From: Jannaschia sp. CCS1
GTDB lineage: Bacteria; Pseudomonadota; Alphaproteobacteria; Rhodobacterales; Rhodobacteraceae
Direction: 5' to 3'
NCBI RefSeq assembly: GCF_000013565.1
Contig: NC_007802.1
Span: forward strand, 3,720,001-3,784,000
DNA: 64,000 bases
Below the pieces are notes generated by a model. It was not told the origin of the DNA. It made no database searches and was given only the letters and a program-made list of their open reading frames with translations. Both the position numbers and the translations under genes were made by a program. Below are positions 14,953 through 24,081 of this stretch, in pieces (the first letter of the stretch is position 1; every line of letters begins with the position of its first letter).

Positions 14953-17217
14953 ATGGGAAACGTCGTTTCTGCCGGTGAGATCAGGCGCAGCGTTGTGGAC
15001 TTGTGCAACCAGGGTCAGTTCTTCGCAGCCCATATGCGGCTGATCGACAATGGGCTGGACGCGCATACGCACCCCAGCCTGTGGGAACTGATAGAGCGCC
15101 GGGCCGCAGAAGCGGGCGACGAGGCACTGGCCCATCGCGTGCGTCGGGAGATCTTGGCTGCTGACGTGGCCAGCGTCGACACCGTGTTGAACGAGGCAAG
15201 ATACGAGATTGAACAGGGACAGCTCGGGCGGGCGCGGGCGCTTCTTGCGCGAACGTTTGGGGAAGAGCCCGAAAACAGCGAAGCGCGCATCTTGCTTGGT
15301 ATCGCGCTGGCCCCTGAAGATCGGGCCGCCGCCATTCATCTGCTCGATGACGCCCAAAACGGATCAGAGGTCGAGACGCTCTGGGCCGTGGATGCCTTCC
15401 GCGATCTGGGGGAACTCAAGCGCGCGATGCGCCTTTGTCAGACTGCGATCAACCGGTTTCCGATGAACGCGATGTTCCGAAATCGCCTAGGCTGGATCGC
15501 GGAGGGGGTTGGAGATTTCGAAACGGCTATTGCCGCGGCGACAATGAACCTGAACGGGGATCCCGACACCAAGGTGAGGGCCCTGAACAGATTGGTGCGA
15601 CTGCACCGGCGTCTTGGCGACAAGCCCAAGGCGATGGTGTACGCCGCCCAACTGTTGCGGGAGGCCGGGAGCCCTGTGCAGAAGCTCGCATTGGCCCGAA
15701 CGTTGGGACAAACCGACCTGCTTTACGGTATCGTCGGATCCCTGCCGTCGTTGCATGCGCGCGGAGGCCTCGCGGAAGGTGAAGCCCGGAAGGTGCTGAC
15801 CTTTCTCCTCGATGAGGGCGAGATTGGGTTGGTGCTGTTTCTCTGGCGTGAGGGGGTTCCGATCGAGGCGGATATGCGACGGGTGCTGATGCGCAAAGGT
15901 TTTGGCGAGGCCCGTGCAGATCTTCCGCGATCCATTGAGGATGCCATGGGTATCCGCAGCCCCGAGGTTCTCTTCCCTCTCCTACCAGAGGCGTCGGATC
16001 TGCCATTGCCAAGCGATTGGTCGCCGCCCCTGCGCGATACCGACAAGATCATGCTCGTGAATTCGGTGCTGGCGGCGGGCGGGGCGGAGCGGCAGTTCCT
16101 TATGCTTGCACGTGCACTTGTGGCGGGCGGCATCGATCCAGACCGGCTGCATGCCGCCTTGTTTTCGCTCGAACGGGACCGGGGCCATGGTCATTTTGAG
16201 GACGCATTGCGGGCTACGGGCATTCACGTGCACGATCTGTCGGCGCAGGACCTGTCGTCTGTTGTCATGCGCGATCACCAGCAGGATACAATGGCCCTGC
16301 TTCCCGGTCGGATGAGAAGTGATGTCGTGGCCCTGTACGGCCTTGCGCAGCAGCTGAAGCCTGCGGTCATTCATGGCTGGCAAGACCGGGCTGGCGTTGC
16401 GTCGGGGCTGGTCAGTCAGCTTCTCGGCATCAGGCGCACGGTGATCAGCGCGCGGAACATGCGGCCCCGCAAACGCGGTGATGAGGCGGATTGGATCGCG
16501 CATTCCGTGTACAAGGACCTGGTTGCGATGCCATCCGTGGCGATCACGGCCAATGCCACCGAAGGCGCCCGCGACTACGAGGACTGGCTGGATCTTCCGC
16601 GGGGAGAGATCTCCATCCTGTCGAATGCCGTGGATGAAACCGTCTTCTTCCCCACGCCCAACCCGCCGCCCTCGGACGGCCCCATTCGCATTCTGGGGGT
16701 GTTCCGACTGGCCGAAAACAAGCGGCCGCTCCTGTGGGTCGACACGATGGCGGCGCTGCGCAACCGGCACGGTCTTGATATCGCCCCGCGCATCGTTGGG
16801 GCGGGCCCGCTTGCCGGTGAACTCCAGCGGCGTGCGGACCAGCTTGGCCTCCACGATCTTCGCCTGGACCCACCGGTCGAGGACCCGTCAGCGATCTACC
16901 GGGACGCTGACGTGCTAGTGCTGCTGTCCCAGGTGGAAGGCACGCCCAACGTCGTGCTGGAGGCGCAGGCCTGCGGCCTTCCGGTCGCGGCTTGCCGTGT
17001 TGGCGGTGTTGCGGAGGCCCTGCACCGGGACGGCCCCGGTGGCGGCCTGCTTCTGGAGGCGGAGATCGACGCATCCGCCGCCGCCGACGCCATCGCACAA
17101 TGGTTGCCCACCGCCTTGGCCGCCGATTATCGGCCGCGTGTGCAGTTCATCCTGGACCGGTATTCGAATGCCGCGTTGGTCGACCGCCTGCTTGATCTTT
17201 ACGGTGCAACACCATGA
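14953..17217 (+). CDS. TPR-like/GT4 glycosyltransferase
   Basis: A 754-residue protein. The N-terminal ~330 residues are alpha-helical repeats of TPR type (for example LGELKRAMRLCQTAINRFPMN). A GT-B glycosyltransferase follows from about 360, beginning KIMLVNSVLAAGGAERQF, the usual N-terminal donor/acceptor loop of GT4 enzymes; the C-terminal donor-binding site is SQVEGTPNVVLEAQACGLP (about 657-675). It probably transfers a nucleotide-activated sugar onto a surface glycan, working with the next gene, which overlaps it by 4 bp. Acceptor and sugar are unknown. The fusion to helical repeats suggests a protein partner or protein acceptor. Confidence 0.8.
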   Translation: MGNVVSAGEIRRSVVDLCNQGQFFAAHMRLIDNGLDAHTHPSLWELIERRAAEAGDEALAHRVRREILAADVASVDTVLNEARYEIEQGQLGRARALLARTFGEEPENSEARILLGIALAPEDRAAAIHLLDDAQNGSEVETLWAVDAFRDLGELKRAMRLCQTAINRFPMNAMFRNRLGWIAEGVGDFETAIAAATMNLNGDPDTKVRALNRLVRLHRRLGDKPKAMVYAAQLLREAGSPVQKLALARTLGQTDLLYGIVGSLPSLHARGGLAEGEARKVLTFLLDEGEIGLVLFLWREGVPIEADMRRVLMRKGFGEARADLPRSIEDAMGIRSPEVLFPLLPEASDLPLPSDWSPPLRDTDKIMLVNSVLAAGGAERQFLMLARALVAGGIDPDRLHAALFSLERDRGHGHFEDALRATGIHVHDLSAQDLSSVVMRDHQQDTMALLPGRMRSDVVALYGLAQQLKPAVIHGWQDRAGVASGLVSQLLGIRRTVISARNMRPRKRGDEADWIAHSVYKDLVAMPSVAITANATEGARDYEDWLDLPRGEISILSNAVDETVFFPTPNPPPSDGPIRILGVFRLAENKRPLLWVDTMAALRNRHGLDIAPRIVGAGPLAGELQRRADQLGLHDLRLDPPVEDPSAIYRDADVLVLLSQVEGTPNVVLEAQACGLPVAACRVGGVAEALHRDGPGGGLLLEAEIDASAAADAIAQWLPTALAADYRPRVQFILDRYSNAALVDRLLDLYGATP

Positions 17218-18887
17218 CCGCTCAATGCCAATGGCTCGCCGTCGCGTCAGATCCGCTGTCGCAGGTGATCACCGAGCATCCGGATTTTGCGGCCCGTGAT
17301 CATCTGGCCGTGCTCTCGCAAACGGCTGCTCTGATCCATTGGCCCGCCATCGAAGCCCATGGGGGCGAGGTGTCGATCATTTTGCGTCGGAGTGGTCCGG
17401 GCGGCGATACGGAATGGGCCGATCATCTGGACCTTTTGCGCCAGCTGCTCAGGCAATCCGGCAAGCGGGTCACGCTTCTGGCCCTGACCAGGGATGCGAC
17501 GGACGCTCTGTCAGATGAAATGGGTCAGGCCGTGATCCACCTGGCGCCCCTGCCTTATGCCTTCCGAGGGGATCGGTCTCTGAGGGTGTCACGGGCCAGC
17601 GGTCCCCTTCAAATTCTGCGCGATCAATCTGATCCACTACCCGCGTGGCCGTACAATCTGGGGCGTTTGCGTCGGGTTGCCGTGATGAACGCCGATGATG
17701 GGGATGCCGACCTGAGCGACGTTCTGCAATTCGCGAATGGGGCGTCGCAAGCCGAGACACCGCACCCCAAGCGGGCTCCGGTCGTTGTTGTGGTGGTCCC
17801 AAACGGGTTCGGGTTGGGGCATGTGACGCGCATGCTAGCCGTCGCGCGCCACATGAAAGCGCAGCACGATGCGCGCGTGATCTTCTGGTGCTTTTCCCGC
17901 GCGGCTGGCATCATATCCGAGTTCGGGTTTGAGGTCGTATCACGGCAAACGGCGCGACACATCGGCGCGAACCCCGATGACTGGCAAAGGTGGGAAACGG
18001 CAGAGTTTGCCGCGGTGCTTGCACAGCTTAAACCGGACCTTGTGGTGCAGGACGCGGCCACGTTCGACGACTTCGTCACCGAGGCATTGGTGCGCCCTAA
18101 TGTTGGCAGTGCCAGGCTGGCGCTTGTTCGACGCGGCTTGTGGCAAAAGCACATCCTCGGAACAAATCCGCTGACCTCCGAAGACCTTGCCGACATGGTG
18201 GTGGAGCCCGGAGATCTGGCCGCACCAGCCGACCAGGGGATCACACGGGGACGCGCGACGAAGCGCAGTTCATTCGCCACCATGGCTCTCGCGGCGCCGG
18301 TGACGTTGACGCGACCAGAGGACATGTTGGACCGCAAGCGCGCCCGGAAGGCTCTTGGACTGGGATGGGGTCGCCATTGCCTGGTCACGCTGGGGGGAGA
18401 TGCCTTCAACGATTGGAGTCACCTTGTCCGCCAAATCGTGAATGCCGCAGAGGCTGCGGGGGTGCGGCTTGTCTGGGCGCGATCCCCCCTGGCCGCGCCT
18501 GAAGTTGAGATAGGTGCCAATTCCGGGGTGATATCCCGCAGCTTCTATCCGTTAGCCCCCTATCTTGCCGCGTTCGATGGAGTTGTCTCTTCGGCGGGGT
18601 ACAACAGCTTCCATGAGCTTATTCAGTGCTATGATCGGCCGGTCCTTTTTGCACCCCGCCAGCACTCTGCGCTGGATGATCAGGTTGCCCGCGCGCGTTT
18701 TGCGGACACTCAAGAGTGGGCAAAGCAAGTAAGCACGGACCAGGCCGACGATGAGCCCATTCGATCATTCATGGCAGAGGTGCGGGCGGGCAGGTCCGCC
18801 CCTCCCCGCCCACAATGGCGCAACGGGGCGGCAGAGATCGCCGACATGCTGGTCGATTTGATAGATGCGAGAGGCCCTCAATCATGA
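17214..18887 (+). CDS. MurG-like (GT28-type) glycosyltransferase of unknown specificity
   Basis: A 557-residue protein. Residues 1-180 resemble no family I recognise. From about 188 a GT-B fold starts with VVVVVPNGFGLGHVTRMLAVARHM (Gly-rich loop FGLGHVTR at 199-206, as in MurG and related glycolipid transferases). The C-terminal half has LVTLGGDAFNDW (about 390-401) and the donor-site motif VSSAGYNSFHELIQ (458-471) followed by QHSALDDQ. The start overlaps the preceding stop (ATGA at 17214-17217), and the next gene overlaps its stop in the same way. It probably acts in the same glycan pathway as the upstream transferase. Confidence 0.7.
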   Translation: MTAQCQWLAVASDPLSQVITEHPDFAARDHLAVLSQTAALIHWPAIEAHGGEVSIILRRSGPGGDTEWADHLDLLRQLLRQSGKRVTLLALTRDATDALSDEMGQAVIHLAPLPYAFRGDRSLRVSRASGPLQILRDQSDPLPAWPYNLGRLRRVAVMNADDGDADLSDVLQFANGASQAETPHPKRAPVVVVVVPNGFGLGHVTRMLAVARHMKAQHDARVIFWCFSRAAGIISEFGFEVVSRQTARHIGANPDDWQRWETAEFAAVLAQLKPDLVVQDAATFDDFVTEALVRPNVGSARLALVRRGLWQKHILGTNPLTSEDLADMVVEPGDLAAPADQGITRGRATKRSSFATMALAAPVTLTRPEDMLDRKRARKALGLGWGRHCLVTLGGDAFNDWSHLVRQIVNAAEAAGVRLVWARSPLAAPEVEIGANSGVISRSFYPLAPYLAAFDGVVSSAGYNSFHELIQCYDRPVLFAPRQHSALDDQVARARFADTQEWAKQVSTDQADDEPIRSFMAEVRAGRSAPPRPQWRNGAAEIADMLVDLIDARGPQS

Positions 18888-19435
18888 CAAACGCGGACAC
18901 CCATCCGGCTCTCTATCAGGCGCTCCGCGATGTAGAGTTGGATAATGCAGCTTTGCGGCTGAAACTTGCGCGCCATGAATTTCGTCAAATGGAACGTGAA
19001 CTGAAGTCCGAACATCCCTTCAAGCTGGATGTCTACACAACCGACGCTCCCGTCCCGCCCGCGTTGACCATCCCGGAGATTGACGACGTGACACTGCCGC
19101 ACCTGCCGGTCCCGATGGGGTCGATCCACGCGGGGGACAAAGCGAACAATCTGCCGATCATTGGTGTCTATGACGATGGATTAACCGGCGCCACGCTGGC
19201 GGCAGCCATGTTGGGCCTGATGAACACCCAATATCACTCGCCGTTCGCCCGGTTCATTTTCCTGTGCTCGACGTTTGAAGCCGTGCCCTTTCTGGGGCGC
19301 TATGACTTTGCCTTCGACTATGTCGGAGGGGCCGCGCCTGCACCGCTACTTGGTCGCCTCAACCGCCGTTTTGGCGCCACGCAAATCCGCTCTATCGCAA
19401 CAGGGGCGGTGATCGCCGACTATGACGGCGACTAG
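18884..19435 (+). CDS. Unknown 183-residue protein of the glycan locus
   Basis: I do not recognise this protein. It begins with a short helical/coiled segment (ALRDVELDNAALRLKLARHEFRQ), then a Pro-rich linker, and a compact domain starting LPIIGVYDDGLTGATLAAAMLGLM with a later FDYVGGAAPAPLLGRLNRRFG. ATG 18884 overlaps the previous stop by 4 bp, so it belongs to the same operon. Its stop codon overlaps that of the convergent methyltransferase (shared CTAG, 19432-19435). It could be an accessory protein of the glycosyltransferases or a truncated piece of a larger enzyme. Confidence 0.6.
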   Translation: MTNADTHPALYQALRDVELDNAALRLKLARHEFRQMERELKSEHPFKLDVYTTDAPVPPALTIPEIDDVTLPHLPVPMGSIHAGDKANNLPIIGVYDDGLTGATLAAAMLGLMNTQYHSPFARFIFLCSTFEAVPFLGRYDFAFDYVGGAAPAPLLGRLNRRFGATQIRSIATGAVIADYDGD

Positions 19436-21357
19436 ATCTTCACTGTCGCGATGCAGAACAGGTTCTGGGTCTCAAAATCCCGATCCTTAAGATAGGGATA
19501 TTTTTGACGGATTTCGTCGGTCAGACGACCCAACCCCGTTTCGGGCCGAGATGGTCGTTCCTCGCAGACCTCGATGTCAAAGAAGCGCTCGGTCAGCGCG
19601 ATAAGGTCGTCCAGCCTGATCCGGTTCAGGCCGCGGGCGATGTAATGGTCGGGGGTCGGCTCGTATTCGACATGCCCCCAATCCACCATCTCCTGCTGTG
19701 CAGCATCCGTAAGGTCGATTTTGCTGACACGCTTGGGCGGCTGGTGATGCCCGTTCCAGCAGAAAAAATTGTGGTGGTTGTAAAGAACCTTACCACCGGG
19801 TTTGAGCCGCAAGGCAATGCTCTCGAAAACGCTTTCGATATTCTGGAGATGTTCGGTCACGTTGTGCATGACCGCGATGTCGAATACCCGATCTTCTGGC
19901 AGCGTCTCTATGGCGGCAGCCTGGACCTCCCAGGGTTCAAACATGTCGGCAAGCGCGGCTGGCGTCCAGCCAAACGCCATCTTGGCCGAATTGGCCGACA
20001 GGTTCTTTACGCGGTCGCGCTCCAGTTTGATGATCGGATCAAGGCCAAGGTAGGTTTTCGCGCCCGCGACCAGACAACCGAAGCCGTGCAGCCCCGGTCC
20101 ACATCCGACATCCAGAACCGACTGCCCCTTGATGTGGTCCTGAACTGAATTGGTCCACTTCATGTAGCCAAACTCGTGGGCGCGCTCAAAGACATCGGGA
20201 TGAAATGCGCGCGCACGCCAGGGTTTGTCACTGTTGTTGATCCAATAGGCCCGTCGGGCCATTGCGGCGGATGTCCTGAAGGTTTTTGGCGGGGCGGGCA
20301 AACCACCTTTCGAGTGTTGCAGCCCCATGATTTCGGCAAACCAGCCCAATTGCTCCGGATCGGCACCGGCATTGGCCAATTGCGCTTCTCGCCGGTCCCA
20401 CTCGCGCAGGATGCGACGGCTGGATTGCATCCTGCCGACCACCTCATAGGCCTGCGCCCATTGACCGAGCTTGATGAGTTCGCAAATGAGCGCGAGCTGG
20501 AAGGGACCAAGCCCGCCAAGCCCACCCTCCACCAGACGCCAGCGAACCGAATGATCCAGCGGAGTTTGCTCCAGCACCTCTGCCAGATCAGCCCCCGACA
20601 CCCGCACGTCAAACGCGATCATGTTGCAGCTGCCTTCCTCATCGGCATCCAGGACGGACAAGACGCCTTGATCAACGATGGCTTGCAGGTAGGCCATCAT
20701 CGCAAAGTAATTTGCGTGGTTCGCATTCTTGATAAGAAGACGAGACCCTTCATGAAGCCCCGATGCAACCGCGAGCAACGTGTCCCGAAGGAGAGTTGGC
20801 TTCTTGGGTGCGTCGATGATGCAGAGGTCAATCCCGTCACCCGCCCATCGGAAATCTTCGAGTGCTGTCTCATGTACCTCGACCGTGCGGCCACGATCTT
20901 GCATCAACCGCTGATAGACAGCGCGGAAGCTTTCTCCGGGCGACAGCAGACCGGGAACACGTTTGTCGTGGTCGTCGGTCCAGACGAATGCGTCCACGAC
21001 GTGAAGGCACCCCTTCGGCGAGAGGATGTCGCTTAGCGCGCCAAGCCAGGGGCCGATTTCGACAATCACCGCATCAGGTTCAAGGCCCTCCGCAAAACGC
21101 GTCACAAGGTCCATATCCTTGGCAGACGTCATTTTTGGCAGCTCATTCATCGCAAAAAGGTCGTGATCAGGGTTCGCTATCGTCGTGTCCAAACCGGTGT
21201 CATCCTTTGGTAAGTGTCGCCGTCTAGTGACCGTATGGTCTGATCGCCGAATCTCAAGAACAGCGTCTGGCGTCTTGAAGGCCAGATTCGCCAAAAGTGT
21301 GTGACGTAAATCACGCCAGACAGTTTGTGCCGCGCTCTGTAGGTTCGCAACACGCAC
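19432..21357 (-). CDS. Protein with two tandem SAM-methyltransferase domains
   Basis: A 641-residue protein. Domain 1 (about 75-250) has a Methyltransf_24-like start, AVIVEIGPWLGALSDIL (96-112), and an acidic motif VVDAF, with IDLCIIDAPKKP later. A helical linker (280-400) joins domain 2 (about 405-600), a class I methyltransferase with VLDVGCGPG (414-422), LGLDPI and HNVTEHLQNIESVFESI. Tandem non-identical methyltransferases suggest two methylations of one glycan, or one catalytic and one binding domain. The start is GTG at 21357; an ATG at residue 70 is possible. It is convergent with the glycosyltransferase genes. Confidence 0.75.
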   Translation of the reverse strand: MRVANLQSAAQTVWRDLRHTLLANLAFKTPDAVLEIRRSDHTVTRRRHLPKDDTGLDTTIANPDHDLFAMNELPKMTSAKDMDLVTRFAEGLEPDAVIVEIGPWLGALSDILSPKGCLHVVDAFVWTDDHDKRVPGLLSPGESFRAVYQRLMQDRGRTVEVHETALEDFRWAGDGIDLCIIDAPKKPTLLRDTLLAVASGLHEGSRLLIKNANHANYFAMMAYLQAIVDQGVLSVLDADEEGSCNMIAFDVRVSGADLAEVLEQTPLDHSVRWRLVEGGLGGLGPFQLALICELIKLGQWAQAYEVVGRMQSSRRILREWDRREAQLANAGADPEQLGWFAEIMGLQHSKGGLPAPPKTFRTSAAMARRAYWINNSDKPWRARAFHPDVFERAHEFGYMKWTNSVQDHIKGQSVLDVGCGPGLHGFGCLVAGAKTYLGLDPIIKLERDRVKNLSANSAKMAFGWTPAALADMFEPWEVQAAAIETLPEDRVFDIAVMHNVTEHLQNIESVFESIALRLKPGGKVLYNHHNFFCWNGHHQPPKRVSKIDLTDAAQQEMVDWGHVEYEPTPDHYIARGLNRIRLDDLIALTERFFDIEVCEERPSRPETGLGRLTDEIRQKYPYLKDRDFETQNLFCIATVKI

Positions 21358-21576
21358 CGCGAGAGCCTTGAAAATACGCAGTAAGTCAGCGGTTTTGCGC
21401 CCAAAGAGGCGAACATTTAAACTGCGGTTTCATTCGCCCAGATTATGCCCTTTTTCTAACATCGCTCTGACCCAGTGCTGAGTGATCTTTTGAGTGTTGT
21501 CACTGCATCAACCGCTGACTGACCTGAGCAGTCATGCGCCTAGTCTGCCTATTACCCATTCGATGAGGTCAAAAAT

Positions 21577-21879
21577 ATGTCACATGTAACGTCGGTTCCG
21601 CTTGTCGCAGCCTGCATCACGCTTTCGCTGTTCGCGCCATCGGCTCACGCTGCCACCTGCGCTGATCGGACACAGGTGACCGAAGCGTTGACGGACCGGT
21701 TTGGTGAATCTCTTTATGGAAACGCAGTGTCGAACACTGGTGAGGTTCTGGAGATCTATTCGAGCTCTGAAAATGAGACTTGGACAGTTCTCGTAACGCT
21801 TCCTGATCGCGGGCTGTCTTGCTTTGTCGCCTCGGGAACGGGCGAGAACCTGCTTCAAATGCAACTGGCCAGAATGTGA
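21577..21879 (+). CDS. Small secreted protein of unknown function
   Basis: A 100-residue protein with a clear signal peptide (cleavage likely after APSAHA) and a mature part of about 75 residues with two cysteines (CADRTQV near the N-terminus, LSCFVASG near the C-terminus) that could form a disulphide. GAGGT is well placed before ATG 21577. It probably acts in the periplasm. I do not recognise the family; related small proteins with a TWTVLVTLPDG-like strand are common in Roseobacter-group genomes in my recollection. Confidence 0.65.
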   Translation: MSHVTSVPLVAACITLSLFAPSAHAATCADRTQVTEALTDRFGESLYGNAVSNTGEVLEIYSSSENETWTVLVTLPDRGLSCFVASGTGENLLQMQLARM

Positions 21880-21927
21880 CGTCAAAAGACACGGCCACAC
21901 CCCGTGCGATGCGCAGAAAAGGACACC

Positions 21928-22398
21928 TTACCCGGAATAGCCGCTGACACTGAATTGGCGGACGAGGCCGCGGAACTCGTCCGGGTTGTCAGTCGCGGTC
22001 GCCGCTTCGCCCTGGATGTACTGACGCAGAGCCGCAGTTCGCGCCTGAACAAAGCGATCCATTTCTTCGGCCGCGACGCCAAGTCTTGAAAGATGGTCCA
22101 TCCACAGCGCATCCAGTTCGGCAACGCTGTCGGGTGAAATGAAGCGATAGGTGTTGGCGACCCTGAATTCGAGGTCCTTGTCGACATCCTGTTCCACGAT
22201 CCGCCGCACTTCGACCGAAAGTGAATTGTCGGTGACCATTTGGGACAGCCCATCACGGACGGTCATCCATGCCAGCTCATGGCTTAGGGATTCATCGGGG
22301 CCAGCGGTCCCGGATGCCGACCGGGATGCAACGAATGACCCGATGACAAAGAACTTGAAGGCTCGGCCAATCTGGCGAAGGTACAAATTTTTACTCAT
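21928..22398 (-). CDS. Hypothetical protein with N-terminal hydrophobic segment
   Basis: A 156-residue protein not recognised. A short hydrophobic stretch (FKFFVIGSFVAS) near the N-terminus could be a membrane anchor or poor signal peptide; the rest is hydrophilic and helical (SVEVRRIVEQDVDKDLEF, LDALWMDHLSRLGVAAEEMDRFVQ). An AGG ribosome site lies just upstream of the ATG. It is transcribed in the same direction as the next secreted-protein gene and 68 bp downstream of it. Confidence 0.5.
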   Translation of the reverse strand: MSKNLYLRQIGRAFKFFVIGSFVASRSASGTAGPDESLSHELAWMTVRDGLSQMVTDNSLSVEVRRIVEQDVDKDLEFRVANTYRFISPDSVAELDALWMDHLSRLGVAAEEMDRFVQARTAALRQYIQGEAATATDNPDEFRGLVRQFSVSGYSG

Positions 22399-22466
22399 AA
22401 TAACCTACTTCTATCCTAGAAATCCTACGCTTCAATCTTTTTTTGCCCCGGGCCCAATTCGTCCGT

Positions 22467-23465
22467 CTATTGTGTGGCTTGTACGATACCCGCAACCGAG
22501 TAATCGTTGCTCCCCCCAAGCACCGACGAGAAGATCAGAACTTCTACATCCAGCGCTTCATCCATCTCTACGCCAAGCTCACCGTTTGAAACCGAGCCGA
22601 CCAACCGCGTATCTGCCGCTTGCTCTCTGATCGCCTGCAACTCCGCCAGATCATCAAGAATATCATTGATCATCTCGGCGTTGGCAGTCCCTGCCGTACT
22701 GAACGGCACGTCATTGAAACCGGCGAGAATGTTCGAAAGATCAATCTCGACTGTTTCAAGCCCCTCAAACAGTGCCAGTCGCTCTTCGTCGATATCACTC
22801 AACGGAAAAGACCACCGCTGCATCTCCTCACCAGCTGCCGTGCCCGGGACGATCACGGTCAGCGTATCATTCTGAACAACAATGCGCCGGAACAGATCGG
22901 CCCCCTCCTCAAATCCGGCGATAACCTCTTCGTTAAAGGGATCCGGCGGCAGGACGTCTGCGCCGTCAACCCTCTGTTCATCCAGCAATGTTCCAGCAAA
23001 CAAGGACCGGAGGACGGCAACTTCAACATCATCCGGATCGGCAGGGTCATTGCTGCCATAGCGCTCGTCTTCTCCAATGAAGATATCGCTCAGCCAGACC
23101 CTATCGATATTGACCGTCCCGCCCTTGCTCCCCTCAAAGGTAACCAGCACGCGTTCGTCAAAATCGATCTCGTCATTCTGCCCGCCGGCCATGACACCGA
23201 TACCGTCCACCGGATCCCAGTAAAGTTGCGCCGGCACCCAAGTGACGTCGTCTTCGTCACGCCGCTGTCCGGTGATGGTCACACCCAGCGCAAAGCACTC
23301 CGTCTGCTCAAAACATCCGGAGAAGGCGAGATCTCGGAAGTCCCACTGCCCGCGCAAGTCGCGGTCAATCAGCATCGGCTGTTCGTCTTGGGGCAATGCG
23401 ATTGTCGGCGCCATGATGACCGCAAGGCCCATGGAAAAAGACATCGTCCTAACAGATGAAATCAT
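22467..23465 (-). CDS. Secreted acidic protein of unknown function
   Basis: A 332-residue protein with an N-terminal signal peptide (hydrophobic segment MGLAVIMAPTIALPQ). The mature protein is strongly acidic (runs such as DDVDVE and DEERLALFEGLETVEIDLS) and has a pair of cysteines near its N-terminus (SGCFEQTECFALG). No family motif recognised. It is probably periplasmic or exported. The neighbouring genes are also unassigned and the local base composition is AT-richer than the surrounding operons, which hints at acquired DNA. Confidence 0.55.
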   Translation of the reverse strand: MISSVRTMSFSMGLAVIMAPTIALPQDEQPMLIDRDLRGQWDFRDLAFSGCFEQTECFALGVTITGQRRDEDDVTWVPAQLYWDPVDGIGVMAGGQNDEIDFDERVLVTFEGSKGGTVNIDRVWLSDIFIGEDERYGSNDPADPDDVEVAVLRSLFAGTLLDEQRVDGADVLPPDPFNEEVIAGFEEGADLFRRIVVQNDTLTVIVPGTAAGEEMQRWSFPLSDIDEERLALFEGLETVEIDLSNILAGFNDVPFSTAGTANAEMINDILDDLAELQAIREQAADTRLVGSVSNGELGVEMDEALDVEVLIFSSVLGGSNDYSVAGIVQATQ

Positions 23466-24081
23466 TACTCACTCTTCCCAGAAGTCCGACTGAAAATCAG
23501 CCGTGGCGATCAAACTCCAAGCCAGTCGAACTGTATCTTAGCTTCCGTGCGTCGCTGAATCATTTTGCAGTTATTCCTTTGTATGCAGTTTATTTCCAAT
23601 CTGTGTCAATCTTGTCTTCTGAAACATCCTTAACAGATGCACCCGCAGCATCTCGTGCGAAGGTCCCGGAGTTCAGATCAGCAAAGGTGTGGTTTGGGCA
23701 CCGTTCAGAGGTTGCCCCGGGGATCGGCCATCATGCGCAGGGGGAACATGGCGTCGCTCGGCTTTCCTGGTTGAGGCCTGAGGTTTGTGAATTGGTAGAT
23801 GCTGTGCGCCGCAACTGGGGACCGGCGCCAAGTTACCCGACACCTGGACCGCACAGTTTTCACAGTAACGCCTACCAGATCGGAGGCTACGCAATCGGCG
23901 GCTGAGGTTACCAGACTGAAGGTGTGGTCATAAGTGCTGTTAGGCGCGCCACTTTTAGGAAGTCGCACTGCCGCAGCGCGCCGTCGGTCAACACCCGCCC
24001 GAGGCCGGTTTCACTGAACGTGATTACCACGCCATAACCGATGATGGGGCTTGGTCAACGCCATGGATCTGCTGATATTGT
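23466..24081. other. Gene-poor, partly AT-rich spacer
   Basis: 616 bp without a convincing gene. Open frames on both strands have no family features and poor ribosome sites. It is visibly AT-richer than flanking DNA between about 23500 and 23640. An inverted repeat CCATGGA (24061-24067) and TCCATGG (24086-24092) brackets the end of the GNAT gene. Probably intergenic or decayed sequence. Confidence 0.5.

Noticed and set aside
23456-23905. A 149-codon frame with Pro/Ser-rich ending
   Set aside because: It begins inside the start of a leftward secreted-protein gene, has no ribosome site and no domain.
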